From assembly GCA_029884335.1 (NCBI GenBank), contig JAOUIA010000018.1, positions 1 through 60,031 on the forward strand: a stretch of DNA of 60,031 bases, read 5' to 3'. Below are positions 39,695 through 48,089 of this stretch, in pieces. Origin of the DNA: Betaproteobacteria bacterium. Its GTDB lineage: Bacteria > Pseudomonadota > Gammaproteobacteria > Burkholderiales > Casimicrobiaceae. Each line of letters begins with the position of its first letter. Position 1 is the first letter of the stretch. Both the position numbers and the translations under genes were made by a program. The notes below the pieces were generated by a model. The model saw only the letters and a list, made by a program, of their open reading frames with translations, was not told the DNA's origin and searched no databases.

Positions 39695-41533
39695 CTATTC
39701 GACGGTGACGCTCTTCGCGAGGTTGCGCGGCTTGTCGACGTCGGTCCCGCGGATCACGGCAGCGTGGTACGCCAGCAGCTGCAGCGGCACGACGTGCACG
39801 ATCGGCGAGAGCAGCCCCGCGTGCTCGGGAAGTCGTATGACGTGGATGCCGTCGCCCGCCGCGATGTGGCTGTCGAGGTCGGCGACGACGTACAGCTCGC
39901 CGCCGCGCGCGCGCACCTCCTGCAGGTTGCTCTTGAGCTTCTCGAGCAGCGCGTCGTTGGGCGCGATCGCCACGACCGGCATGTCGCGGTCGACGAGCGC
40001 CAGCGGGCCGTGCTTGAGCTCGCCGGCCGGGTAGGCCTCGGCGTGGATGTACGAGATTTCCTTGAGCTTGAGCGCGCCTTCCAGCGCGATCGGGTAGTGC
40101 AGCCCGCGGCCCAGGAACAGCGCGTGCTGCTTGCGCGCGAACTTCTCCGACCAGGCGATGATCGCCGGCTCCAGCGCGAGGGCCGCCTGCAGCGCGGCCG
40201 GCAGGTGCCGCAACCCGCGCAGCCAGTACGCCTCCTCCTCGGCCGATAAGCGCCCGCGCAGCTTCGCCAGCGCGCAGGCGAGCAGGAACAGCGCGGTCAG
40301 CTGCGTGGTGAACGCCTTGGTCGACGCGACCCCCACCTCCACGCCGGCCCGCGTCAGGTACGTGAGCTCGGTCTGGCGCACCATCGTGGACGTGGCCACG
40401 TTGCAGATCGCCATCGTGTGCTTGTGGCCGAGGTCCTTCGCGTGCTTGAGCGCGGCGAGCGTGTCCGCGGTCTCGCCCGACTGCGAGATCACCAGGACCA
40501 GTGCATTCGGGTTCGGCACGCTGTCGCGGTAGCGGTACTCGCTCGCGATCTCCACGTTGCACGGGATGCCGGCGACCGTCTCGATCCACTGGCGCCCCAC
40601 CGACCCGGCGTAGTAGCTGGTGCCGCAGGCGAGGATCAGCACGCCGTCGATCGCGCGCAGCACCTCCTCGGCGCGCGCTCCGAACAGCGCGGTGTCGATG
40701 CGCGCCACGCCCTCGAGCGTGTCCGACACGGCGCGCGGCTGCTCGAAGATCTCCTTCTGCATGAAGTGGCGGTACGGCCCCAGCTCCGCCTGCCCGCCGC
40801 TCGCCTCGACGATCGTCGCCGGGCGGTCGGCCGGCTCGCCGCGCGCGTCGAAGATCGTGTAGCCCTCGCGCCTCACGTCGGCGACGTCGCCTTCCTCGAG
40901 GTAGACCACGCGGCGCGTCACCGGCAGCAGCGCGGCGGCATCCGATGCGAGGTAGTGGTCGCCGTCGCCCAGCCCCACGACGAGCGGGCTGCCGGCGCGC
41001 GCGCCGACGATGCGCCCGGGCTCGCGCGTGCTGATCACCGCGATCGCGTACGCGCCCTTGAAGCGCGCGACGGCCGCGGTGACCGCGCGCAGCAGGTCGC
41101 CGCCGCCGGGTGCGTGCCACTCGCGGTGCACGAGGTGCGCGATCACCTCGGTGTCGGTCTGCGTGCGGAACTCGTAGCCGGCTGCGGCGAGCTCGTCGCG
41201 CAGCGGCTCGAAGTTCTCGATGATGCCGTTGTGCACGACCGCGACCTCGCCGTGCGACGTGTGCGGGTGCGCGTTGTCCTCGGTCGGCGCGCCGTGCGTC
41301 GCCCAGCGCGTGTGCGAGATGCCCACCGTGCCCTCGAGGCCGCGCGCAGTCGCCTGCCTCGCGAGGTCGGCCACGCGCGCGACGCTCACGCAACGCTCCA
41401 GCGCCGGCTTCGCGCCGCCGTTGATGACGCACAGTCCCGAGCTGTCGTAGCCGCGGTACTCGAGCCGGCGGATGCCGTCGATCAGGACCGGGACCACGTT
41501 GTGGCGCGACGCCGCGCCCACGATGCCGCACAT
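39695..41533 (-). CDS. glmS: Glutamine-fructose-6-phosphate aminotransferase (isomerising)
   Basis: This 612-residue enzyme makes glucosamine-6-phosphate, the first step to UDP-GlcNAc for peptidoglycan and LPS. The N-terminal nucleophile Cys follows Met1 ([12 protein letters not shown]). The glutaminase domain has [11 protein letters not shown] and [11 protein letters not shown]. Two SIS domains follow with [10 protein letters not shown] and [14 protein letters not shown]. The C-terminal VTVE tail is standard. It is downstream of glmU on the same strand, but a 160-base element is inserted between them. AGGA in the element end lies about 10 bases before the ATG and may serve as ribosome-binding site. 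Confidence 0.96.
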   Translation of the reverse strand: MCGIVGAASRHNVVPVLIDGIRRLEYRGYDSSGLCVINGGAKPALERCVSVARVADLARQATARGLEGTVGISHTRWATHGAPTEDNAHPHTSHGEVAVVHNGIIENFEPLRDELAAAGYEFRTQTDTEVIAHLVHREWHAPGGGDLLRAVTAAVARFKGAYAIAVISTREPGRIVGARAGSPLVVGLGDGDHYLASDAAALLPVTRRVVYLEEGDVADVRREGYTIFDARGEPADRPATIVEASGGQAELGPYRHFMQKEIFEQPRAVSDTLEGVARIDTALFGARAEEVLRAIDGVLILACGTSYYAGSVGRQWIETVAGIPCNVEIASEYRYRDSVPNPNALVLVISQSGETADTLAALKHAKDLGHKHTMAICNVATSTMVRQTELTYLTRAGVEVGVASTKAFTTQLTALFLLACALAKLRGRLSAEEEAYWLRGLRHLPAALQAALALEPAIIAWSEKFARKQHALFLGRGLHYPIALEGALKLKEISYIHAEAYPAGELKHGPLALVDRDMPVVAIAPNDALLEKLKSNLQEVRARGGELYVVADLDSHIAAGDGIHVIRLPEHAGLLSPIVHVVPLQLLAYHAAVIRGTDVDKPRNLAKSVTVE

Positions 41534-41540
41534 CGGCTAG

Positions 41541-41700
41541 TGTCCTGTCCCGTGAGTTCCGAAGATAAAGGAGCGGATGAAATCGGCCGCCAGGCTAGGC
41601 GCTCGGCCGACATCGTAGCCCGTGCTACGGTGAGGCCGAGCAACACCGCATGGCGGCCGATTTCGCCGCGAACTATCGAGCGAACTTGCGGGACAGGACA
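41541..41700. mobile_element. MITE-like element inserted at the glmU stop codon
   Basis: This 160-base element has inverted ends (TGTCCTGTCCCG at 41541-41552, complement at 41689-41700, extended by AGTTC/GAACT). It is flanked by a 4-base duplication CTAG (41537-41540 and 41701-41704). Nested arms allow one long hairpin: GAAATCGGCCGCCA with TGGCGGCCGATTTC, GCTCGGCC with GGCCGAGC, and CGTAGC with GCTACG. It has no gene. The CTAG at 41701 holds the glmU TAG stop. Removal leaves CTAG-CCG-ATG, with glmS starting three bases after the stop. It shares an internal module with 34810-35076. Confidence 0.88.
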
Positions 41701-43074
41701 CTAGCCCTTCGCCTTCTTGACCGGCCGCTTCCAGTCGCCGATCGTCAGCGCCTTCGGACGCGCGAGCGTGAGCCCGCCCGGCGGCACGTCCTCGGACAGC
41801 GCGCTGCCGGCGCCGACGGTCGCGCCCGCGCCGACGGTCAGCGGCGCGACGAGCACGCAGTTCGAGCCGATGTGGACGTTGTCGCCGATCACCGTGCGGT
41901 GCTTGTTCGCGCCGTCGTAGTTCGCCGTGATCGAGCCGGCGCCGTAGTTGACGTTGGCGCCCACCTCCGCGTCGCCGAGGTAGGCGAGATGGTTCGCCTT
42001 CGCGCCCCTGCCCATGCGCGTGGCCTTCACCTCGACGAAGTTGCCGATGTGCACCTCGTCGGCCAGCTCCGCCCCCGGCCGCAGGCGCGCGTACGGGCCG
42101 ATGCGGCAGTCGCGGCCCACGCTCGCGCTCTCGAGGTGCGAGAACGGCGCCACCGTCGTTCCCGCGCCGATCGTCACGTCGGCGAGCACGCAGTGCGCCC
42201 CGATCGTCACGCCGTCGCCCAGCTTCACGTCGCCTTCGAGGATGCAGCCGGCGTCGATGCGCACGTCGCGGCCGCAGCGAAGCGTGCCGCGCAGGTCGAA
42301 GCGGTCCGGGTCGGCGATCCACGTGCCCGCCTCGAGCAGCGCCTCGGCGCGGCGACGCTGCAGGACGCGCTCGGCCCGCGCGAGCTGCAGGCGGTCGTTG
42401 ATGCCGAGCACGTCGTCCTCGTCGCCGTGCATCACGCCCTCGACCGGCACGCCGTCCGCGACGGCCATCGCGATCGCATCGGTCAGGTAGAACTCGCGCT
42501 GCGTGTTGTCGTCCTTCAGGCGCGCGACCCACGAGGCGAGCTTCGCCGTCGGGGCGGCCATGACGCCGGTGTTGATCTCGTCGATGCGCTTCTGCGCGGC
42601 GGTCGCGTCGCGCTCCTCGACGATCGCCTGCACGCGCCCCTTCGCGTCGCGCACGACGCGCCCGAGGCCGTGCGGGCGGCGCACACGCGCGGTCAGCACC
42701 GCGAGCGCGCCCGCGTCGGCCCTGCGCACGAGCTTCGCCAGCGCGTCGGCAGGCACCAGCGGCACGTCGCCGAGCAGGATCAGCGTCGTGCCGCGGGCGG
42801 GCAGCGCCGGCAGCGCCTTGCGCACGGCGTCGCCGGTGCCGCGCGGCGGGTCCTGCAGCACGAACGCGAGGCCGTCGGCGGCGAGCCGCTTGCGCACCTC
42901 GTCGCCGCCGTGGCCGTAGACGAGCGCGATTGCGCGTGGCGCGAGCCCGCGCGCGACGTCGATCACGTGGGCGGCGATCGGCTTCCCGGCGAGCAGGTGC
43001 AGGACCTTCGGCAGCGCGGAGCGCATGCGCTTGCCCTGGCCCGCTGCGAGGATGACGACCGAAAGCGACGACAT
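41701..43074 (-). CDS. glmU: Bifunctional GlcNAc-1-P uridyltransferase / GlcN-1-P acetyltransferase
   Basis: This 457-residue enzyme performs the last two steps to UDP-GlcNAc. The N-terminal pyrophosphorylase domain has LAAGQGKRMRSALPKVLH, QDPPRGTGDAV and LLGDVPL. The C-terminal left-handed beta-helix has repeated I/V-G hexads (GDGVTIGAHCVLADVTIGAGTTV, NFVEVKATRMGRGAKANHLAYLGDAEVG). ATG 43074 is the start. The frame runs to a TTG at 43101 without better signals. Its TAG stop overlaps the target duplication of the inserted element, so the glmU-glmS pair was probably tightly coupled before insertion. Confidence 0.95.
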   Translation of the reverse strand: MSSLSVVILAAGQGKRMRSALPKVLHLLAGKPIAAHVIDVARGLAPRAIALVYGHGGDEVRKRLAADGLAFVLQDPPRGTGDAVRKALPALPARGTTLILLGDVPLVPADALAKLVRRADAGALAVLTARVRRPHGLGRVVRDAKGRVQAIVEERDATAAQKRIDEINTGVMAAPTAKLASWVARLKDDNTQREFYLTDAIAMAVADGVPVEGVMHGDEDDVLGINDRLQLARAERVLQRRRAEALLEAGTWIADPDRFDLRGTLRCGRDVRIDAGCILEGDVKLGDGVTIGAHCVLADVTIGAGTTVAPFSHLESASVGRDCRIGPYARLRPGAELADEVHIGNFVEVKATRMGRGAKANHLAYLGDAEVGANVNYGAGSITANYDGANKHRTVIGDNVHIGSNCVLVAPLTVGAGATVGAGSALSEDVPPGGLTLARPKALTIGDWKRPVKKAKG

Positions 43075-43181
43075 GGAGGATAGGATGCTGCGGAACTGCA
43101 AATGATACCCGCCCGCGTCGTCCTCGCGCCCGCGGCAGGCGATCGATGGCCGCTGTACGCTTCAAACGGTATCCTTCGGGC

Positions 43182-43946
43182 ATGGCGATCATCGCCGTGT
43201 TCAACCAGAAGGGCGGCGTGGGCAAGACGACCACGGCGCTCAACCTGCTGGCCGGCATCGCCCTGCGCGGCGCGAGGCCGCTCGGCATCGACCTCGACCC
43301 CCAGGCGCACCTCTCGCACATCTTCGGCGTGCAGCCGCGGCTGGCCGACGACTCGGTGTTCAGCTTCTTCGTGCGCCAGCGCCCGCTCGGCGACCTCGCG
43401 GTGATCACCCGCAGCGGCGTCGCGCTGTGCCCGTCGCACCTCGAGCTCTCGAAGCTCGACTCGGTGCTGGGCAAGGGGGTCAACGTGGTCACGCGGCTGC
43501 GCACGGCGCTGCGCGGCGCCGAGCGCCAGGACGCGCCGGTGGTCATCGACTGCTGCCCGCTGCTCAACGTGCTGTCGCTCAACGCCGTGTTCGCCTGCGA
43601 CCTGCTGCTGGTGCCGGTGTCGGCCGACTACCTCGCGCTGCAGGGCGCGCAGGCCGTCGACCGCGCGCTCAACGCGCTGGAGCCGGTGTTCAGGCGGCGG
43701 CTGCCGCGGCGGTACGTGCTCACCCGCTACGACGGGCGACGGCGGATGAGCGGGGAGGTGGCGGAGCGGATGGCGGGGTCGCTCAGGCCCGAGGAGATCT
43801 GCTCGACGCGCGTGCGCGAGAGCGTGAAGCTGGCGGAGAGCCCGGCGGTGGAGCTCGACGTGTTCCGCCACGCCCCGGGCAGCCACGGCGCCCGGGACTA
43901 CGAGGCGCTCGTCGAGGAGCTAGTGGGTGCCGGCTTTCTGCAGTGA
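43182..43946 (+). CDS. ParA/MinD-family ATPase
   Basis: This 254-residue P-loop protein has the deviant Walker A KGGVGKTT at residues 10-17, the Walker A' IDLDPQAHLS, and VVIDCCPLLNVLSLNAV for Walker B. It resembles chromosomal ParA-like ATPases that position cargo by dynamic binding to nucleoid or membrane. No ParB or other cargo gene is next to it, so it is an orphan. ATG 43182 is chosen over an upstream in-frame ATG (43146) because the domain starts here. Its 3' end overlaps the convergent small gene by 27 bases. Confidence 0.82.
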   Translation: MAIIAVFNQKGGVGKTTTALNLLAGIALRGARPLGIDLDPQAHLSHIFGVQPRLADDSVFSFFVRQRPLGDLAVITRSGVALCPSHLELSKLDSVLGKGVNVVTRLRTALRGAERQDAPVVIDCCPLLNVLSLNAVFACDLLLVPVSADYLALQGAQAVDRALNALEPVFRRRLPRRYVLTRYDGRRRMSGEVAERMAGSLRPEEICSTRVRESVKLAESPAVELDVFRHAPGSHGARDYEALVEELVGAGFLQ

Positions 43947-44171
43947 CGGCAGCGCGCTCACCGAAGCGCCGCTGATGAGCCCGATCACGCCCTCGACGTC
44001 GAGCGTGTCCACGCGCCGCGGCACGGACTGCTCGCGGCACTCGAGCACCTCGCAGTTCATGTACATCTGGCGCAGCCGCCGCTCGGCGTCGTTCTGCGTG
44101 GCCGCCATGATCGAGATGTTGTCGACGCGCTGGCCGGTCTTGGTGCGGATGTGGAAGCCGTACCGGATCAT
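43920..44171 (-). CDS. Small protein of unknown function
   Basis: This is an 83-residue protein, MIRYGFHIRTKTGQRVDNI followed by AATQNDAERRLRQMYMNCEVLEC. It has no signal peptide or membrane segment. GGGGGAGATTCCG before ATG 44171 is a strong ribosome-binding site, which supports a real gene. The N-terminal half looks like a compact alpha/beta fold with a YMNCEVLEC strand. Its role is unknown. The 3' end overlaps parA head-on, so the two transcripts are complementary over 27 bases. Confidence 0.65.
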   Translation of the reverse strand: MIRYGFHIRTKTGQRVDNISIMAATQNDAERRLRQMYMNCEVLECREQSVPRRVDTLDVEGVIGLISGASVSALPSLQKAGTH

Positions 44172-44348
44172 CGGAATCTCCCCCGGGCTGCCGGCAATCG
44201 CCGGGCCCCGAAACTGCAGGTTGCCACGCAAGCCGTTGAATGGCAGGACGTCCTTCGATGCAAGGAGCGTTCCGCCGCGCGGGGGCAGGAAGTGACGTCC
44301 GCCGGACGGTCCCCCGAGGCGACGGGTTGCGCCCCTGTAGCCGACTGG

Positions 44349-45326
44349 ATGCACGGTCTTCTGCGCCAGATATCGCAAGGAAGCGCTTACTCACATACGA
44401 CGGCGGAAGCCCTTGCGGGAGGGGTGTCTTCCGACATCTACCGCGTGAAAACGCCCATTGCGACGTTCTGCGTCAAGCGGGCCCTGCCCAGGCTGAAGGT
44501 CGCGGCCGATTGGCGCGCCCCGGTCGGCCGCAACCGCTACGAGGTCGAGTGGATGCGCACGGCAGGAGCCGTCGTCCCCGGCGCGGTTCCGCGCGTGCTG
44601 GCCGAGGACCCGGAGGCCGGGGCGTTCGCGATGGAGTGGCTGCCGCCCGAGCGCTACCCGGTGTGGAAGGAGCAGCTCCGTCGCGGCGTGCTGGATCCCG
44701 GGACGGCCGCCGCTGTCGGCGACGTGCTGGGCCGCATCCACGCCGCTACCGCCGACCGGCCGGAGGTGGCGCGGCGCTTCCCGACCGACGAGGTCTTCCA
44801 CGCGATCCGCCTCGAACCCTACCTGATCGCCACCGGCCGGGCGCACCCCGATCGTGCGGCACAGCTCGAGGCTCTGGCCGCGAGGACCGCCGCCACGAAG
44901 CGCGTGCTCGTCCACGGCGACTTCAGCCCCAAGAACCTGCTCGTCGGACCGCAGGGGCCGGTCATCCTCGACGCCGAGTGCGCGTGGTTCGGCGATCCCG
45001 CGTTCGACCTCGCCTTCGTGCTCAACCACCTGCTGCTCAAGGGCGTGTGGAAGCCGCATTGGCGCGGCGGCTACCTGCACCTCTACGCGACGCTGGTCGA
45101 CGCCTACCGCGGGCACGTCGCCTGGGAGGCCTGGGAAGCGCTCGACGCGCGCACCGCGACGCTGTTGCCGGGCCTGTTGCTCGGGCGCGTCGACGGCAAA
45201 TCGCCGGCCGAGTACCTGACCGCCGACGACGACAAGGATGAGGTGCGCGAATTCGCGCGGGCGCGGATCGTTGCGCCGCCGCCGTCGCTCGCTGCGATCG
45301 CCGCCGACTGGGAGGCGCGGCGGTGA
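44349..45326 (+). CDS. APH-like small-molecule kinase (phosphotransferase family)
   Basis: This 325-residue protein kinase-like fold enzyme has a nucleotide-binding lobe (TAEALAGGVSSDIYRVKTPIATFCVKRAL, with the Lys in CVKRA). The catalytic motif is HGDFSPKNLLVG (Asp and Asn) and the metal Asp is in VILDAECAWFGDPAFDLAF. The Brenner motif and AWFGDPAFDLA resemble methylthioribose kinase and other APH-family sugar/alcohol kinases more than resistance enzymes. Its TGA overlaps the GTG of the enolase-like gene, so the two products likely act on one pathway. ATG 44349 is a likely start, but longer forms are open. Confidence 0.75.
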   Translation: MHGLLRQISQGSAYSHTTAEALAGGVSSDIYRVKTPIATFCVKRALPRLKVAADWRAPVGRNRYEVEWMRTAGAVVPGAVPRVLAEDPEAGAFAMEWLPPERYPVWKEQLRRGVLDPGTAAAVGDVLGRIHAATADRPEVARRFPTDEVFHAIRLEPYLIATGRAHPDRAAQLEALAARTAATKRVLVHGDFSPKNLLVGPQGPVILDAECAWFGDPAFDLAFVLNHLLLKGVWKPHWRGGYLHLYATLVDAYRGHVAWEAWEALDARTATLLPGLLLGRVDGKSPAEYLTADDDKDEVREFARARIVAPPPSLAAIAADWEARR

Positions 45327-46615
45327 GCACGGCGATCGCAATCGTCCACGCGCGGCGCGTCTTCGACTCGCGCGGACGGCCCACAGTCGAGGCCGAGGTG
45401 ACGCTCGGGGGCGGCGCGGTCGGGCGCGCGATCGCCCCTGCGGGCGCCTCGCGCGGCTCGCGCGAGGCGGTCGACCTGCGCGACGGCGGGGCGCGCTTCG
45501 GCGGCCTCGACGTCGCCGGCGCAATCGCGAACGTGCGCGGCCCGATCGCGCGCGCGCTCGCCGGCTGCGACGCGCTCGACCAGCCGGCCTGCGACGCGCG
45601 CCTGATCGAACTCGACGGCACGCCGCAGAAGGCGACGCTCGGCGGCAACGCGACGGTCGCCGTGTCGATGGCGATCGCGCAAGCCGCCGCCGCCGCGCAG
45701 CGCGTGCCGCTGTTCCGTCACCTCGCGGGCGACCAGCCGGTCACGCTGCCGCTGCCCGAAGTGCAGGTGTTCGGCGGCGGCGCGCACGCCGGCCGGCGCA
45801 TCGACATCCAGGACCTGATGGTGATGCCCCTCGGCGCCTGGTCCTTCTCCGATGCGCTCGCCATCGTCGCCGAGGTCTATCGCGCCGCCGGCGACCTCAT
45901 GACCGAGTTGGGCCGTTTCGCAGGCGTGGCCGACGAGGGCGGGTACTGGCCGGCGTTCGACAGCAACGAGCAGGCGCTGGAGGCGCTGGTGCGCGCGATC
46001 GAGCGTGCCGGCCTGCAGCCGGGCGCCGACGTCGCCATCTCGCTCGACATCGCCGCTTCCGAGTTCGGCCGCGACGGCGTGTACTCGCTGGGGCTCGAAG
46101 GGCGCACGCTCGACCGCGACGCGCTCGCCGAGATGCTGCTCGGCTGGCTCGATCGCTACCCGATCGCCTCGATCGAGGACCCGTTCGCCGAGGACGACCG
46201 CGTCGGCTGGGTCGCGTTCATGCGCGCGTGCGCCGGCCGCGTGCAGGTGATCGGCGACGACTACCTGGTCACGCGCGCCGATCTCGTCGACGCCGCGGCG
46301 CTCGACTGCGCCTGCAACGCGGTGCTGGTCAAGCCGAACCAGGCCGGCACGCTGACCGAGGCGCTGGCCGCTGTCGAGGCGGCCCGGCGCCACGGCATGG
46401 CGACCATCGTCTCCGCGCGCTCGGGCGAGACCGAGGACGCGACGATCGCCCACCTCGCCGTCGGCTGGAGCGCGGGCCAGCTCAAGGTCGGCTCGTTCGC
46501 GCGCGGCGAGCGCACGGCGAAGTGGAACGAGGTGCTGCGAATCGAGGAGGCGCTGGGCGACACGGCGCGATTCGCCGGCGCGCAGGCGCTCGCCGTTCGC
46601 TGGCCGCGCCCCTGA
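45323..46615 (+). CDS. Enolase-family protein, non-canonical active site
   Basis: This 430-residue protein spans the whole enolase family fold: RRVFDSRGRPTVEAEV, GGGAHAGRRIDIQDLMVMPLGAW, VADEGGYWPAF, SIEDPFAEDD, VIGDDYLVTR, LVKPNQAGTLTEA and LKVGSFARGERTAKWNEVLRIEE. The catalytic base Lys (337), Glu (205) and His (155) are kept. The loop-1 motif PSGASTG has become PAGASRG (Ala40, Arg44). The QEF glutamate is Asp164, and SHRSGETED has become SARSGETED (Ala365). These changes argue against simple 2-phosphoglycerate dehydration. The pairing with a kinase suggests a phosphorylated 2,3-dihydroxy acid analogue as substrate, which is an inference. Confidence 0.8.
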   Translation: MSTAIAIVHARRVFDSRGRPTVEAEVTLGGGAVGRAIAPAGASRGSREAVDLRDGGARFGGLDVAGAIANVRGPIARALAGCDALDQPACDARLIELDGTPQKATLGGNATVAVSMAIAQAAAAAQRVPLFRHLAGDQPVTLPLPEVQVFGGGAHAGRRIDIQDLMVMPLGAWSFSDALAIVAEVYRAAGDLMTELGRFAGVADEGGYWPAFDSNEQALEALVRAIERAGLQPGADVAISLDIAASEFGRDGVYSLGLEGRTLDRDALAEMLLGWLDRYPIASIEDPFAEDDRVGWVAFMRACAGRVQVIGDDYLVTRADLVDAAALDCACNAVLVKPNQAGTLTEALAAVEAARRHGMATIVSARSGETEDATIAHLAVGWSAGQLKVGSFARGERTAKWNEVLRIEEALGDTARFAGAQALAVRWPRP

Positions 46616-46638
46616 CTCCGTCCGATTCCGGAGGATCC

Positions 46639-47220
46639 ATGCTTCGCCATGCGCTTCGCCTTGCCGTTGCCGCGCTGCTCGCGCAATCCGCCGCCGCGTT
46701 CGCGCAGCCCGATCCTGCGCAGGCCGAGGCGCTGCTCGGCGCGCAGCGCGCGGCGATGACCAGGCTTGCCGCGATGGACGGCGCGTGGCGCGGCACGGCG
46801 ACGTTCCTGCTGCCCGGCGGGCTCAGACGCTCCGTCACGCAGACCGAGAGGATCGGGCCGCTCCTCGGCGGCACCGTCAAGGTGATCGAGGGGCGCGGCT
46901 ACGACGACGCGGGCGGCGTCACGTTCAACGCACTGGGCGTCGTGTCTTTCGACTCCGCGACATCGCGCTACACGCTGCGTTCGTACGCGCATGGCCGCGC
47001 CGGCGACTTCGCGTTCGAGCCGACGGCGGACGGCTACCGCTGGCAGGCGCCCGCGCCGGGCGCGACGATCCGCTACGAGGCGACGATCCGCGACGGCGTG
47101 CTGCACGAGGTCGGCGACCGCGTCGTCGAAGGCGCGCCGCCACAGCGATTCTTCGAGATGACGCTGCGCCGCGTCGGCGATTCGTCCTGGCCCGCCGGAG
47201 ATCCGGTGCCGCCGAAGTGA
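46639..47220 (+). CDS. Putative exported protein of unknown function (DUF1579-like)
   Basis: This 193-residue protein has a signal peptide (LRLAVAALLAQSAAAFAQ). A lipocalin-like beta domain follows: LAAMDGAWRGTATFLLPGG, then TERIGPLLGGTVKVIEGRGYDD and FNALGVVSFDSATSRYTLRSYAHGRAGDF. The pattern recalls DUF1579-type proteins that are usually annotated only as hypothetical. CCGGAGGATCC precedes the ATG. It lies 23 bases after the enolase-like gene and could be in that operon. Confidence 0.65.
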   Translation: MLRHALRLAVAALLAQSAAAFAQPDPAQAEALLGAQRAAMTRLAAMDGAWRGTATFLLPGGLRRSVTQTERIGPLLGGTVKVIEGRGYDDAGGVTFNALGVVSFDSATSRYTLRSYAHGRAGDFAFEPTADGYRWQAPAPGATIRYEATIRDGVLHEVGDRVVEGAPPQRFFEMTLRRVGDSSWPAGDPVPPK

Positions 47221-47245
47221 CCCCGCGGCGGAACTCGGGGCAGGT

Positions 47246-47299
47246 CAGGGTCAGGGCGCTGCTTGCCGCAGGCTCGCGGCAAACGGCCCTCCGACCCTG
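47246..47299. terminator. Nested hairpin between convergent genes
   Basis: TTGCCGC (47263-47269) and GCGGCAA (47276-47282) pair around AGGCTC. Outside them CAGGGTC / GACCCTG and GGGC / GCCC arms extend the stem. It fills the gap between the exported protein (plus) and the HAD phosphatase (minus) and is a candidate bidirectional terminator or a dispersed repeat. Confidence 0.5.
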
Positions 47300-47303
47300 G
47301 CGG

Positions 47304-48086
47304 TCACTCGCGGAGCAGGTGGCTGGCGAGTTCGACGAAGCCGGCGCCGGCGCGCTCGCGCGTGACGAACGCGGGCGGCGTGGCGATGCGGTCGATCTGG
47401 TCGCGCACGTTGGCCACGCCCACCGAACGCGGGAAGAACGCGAACATCGGCGCGTCGTTCGGCGAATCGCCGGCGAACACGAAGCGCGGCGCCTCCGCGT
47501 CGAGATCGACGCCGCAGGCCTCGGCGAGAAACGTGCGCGTCATGCCCAGCTTGTCGTAGCGGCCGAACCAGCCGTTGACGTGGATCGAGCTGACCCTGGC
47601 CGTCATGCCCTCGGCCTCCATCAGCGCGACGATGCGGTCGATCGCCTCGCGCGGCAGCGGCGCCACGTCCTCGCGGAAGTCGATCGCGACGTCGGCCTCG
47701 CGGTAGCGCTGGTCGGAGGCGAGCGCGCAGCCCGGCACCTCGCGCAGGATGCGCTGCGCGATCGCGTCGAGCCGTGCGCGCTGCGCAGCGCGTTCCGCGT
47801 CAGGGACGAGGAAGCGGCGAACGAGCTTGCGCGCACCCTCGTCGTAGCGCATCCAGAACGCGCCGTTCTCGCCCACGACCCCCGTGACCGGCCACATGCG
47901 CGCAATGTGGTCGCACCACCCCGCCGGCCGGCCGGTGATCGGCACGACGATCTTCCCCGCGTCGCGCAAGCGCCCCAGAGCCGCGTACGCCTGCGGCGTG
48001 AGCCGCCCGTCGGTGGTCAGCGTGTCGTCGATGTCGCAGAGCACGCCGGCGACGTCGCCGCGCGGCATCTCCGCCAATGCTCGCAT
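47304..48086 (-). CDS. HAD-superfamily phosphatase (Cof/MPGP-like)
   Basis: This 260-residue hydrolase has motif I CDIDDTLTTDG, motif II VPITGRPAGW and motif IV GDSPNDAPMF. A cap is inserted between motifs II and III, as in Cof-type and sugar-phosphate phosphatases. The likely substrate is a phosphorylated sugar or metabolite and is not identified. ATG 48086 is used. Four codons upstream, a GTG would be inside a repeat. The LOG-family gene lies 88 bases upstream on the same strand, separated by that repeat. Confidence 0.82.
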   Translation of the reverse strand: MRALAEMPRGDVAGVLCDIDDTLTTDGRLTPQAYAALGRLRDAGKIVVPITGRPAGWCDHIARMWPVTGVVGENGAFWMRYDEGARKLVRRFLVPDAERAAQRARLDAIAQRILREVPGCALASDQRYREADVAIDFREDVAPLPREAIDRIVALMEAEGMTARVSSIHVNGWFGRYDKLGMTRTFLAEACGVDLDAEAPRFVFAGDSPNDAPMFAFFPRSVGVANVRDQIDRIATPPAFVTRERAGAGFVELASHLLRE

Positions 48087-48089
48087 CAC

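Noticed and set aside
41541-41700. An attC-type integron site, given the nested arms
   Set aside because: The core sites GTTRRRY/RYYYAAC are not present at the ends, there is no gene cassette, and the CTAG duplication points to transposition instead.
44349-45326. Aminoglycoside resistance gene
   Set aside because: Only the general APH-fold motifs are present. The context is metabolic and the motif AWFGDPAFDLA resembles metabolite kinases.
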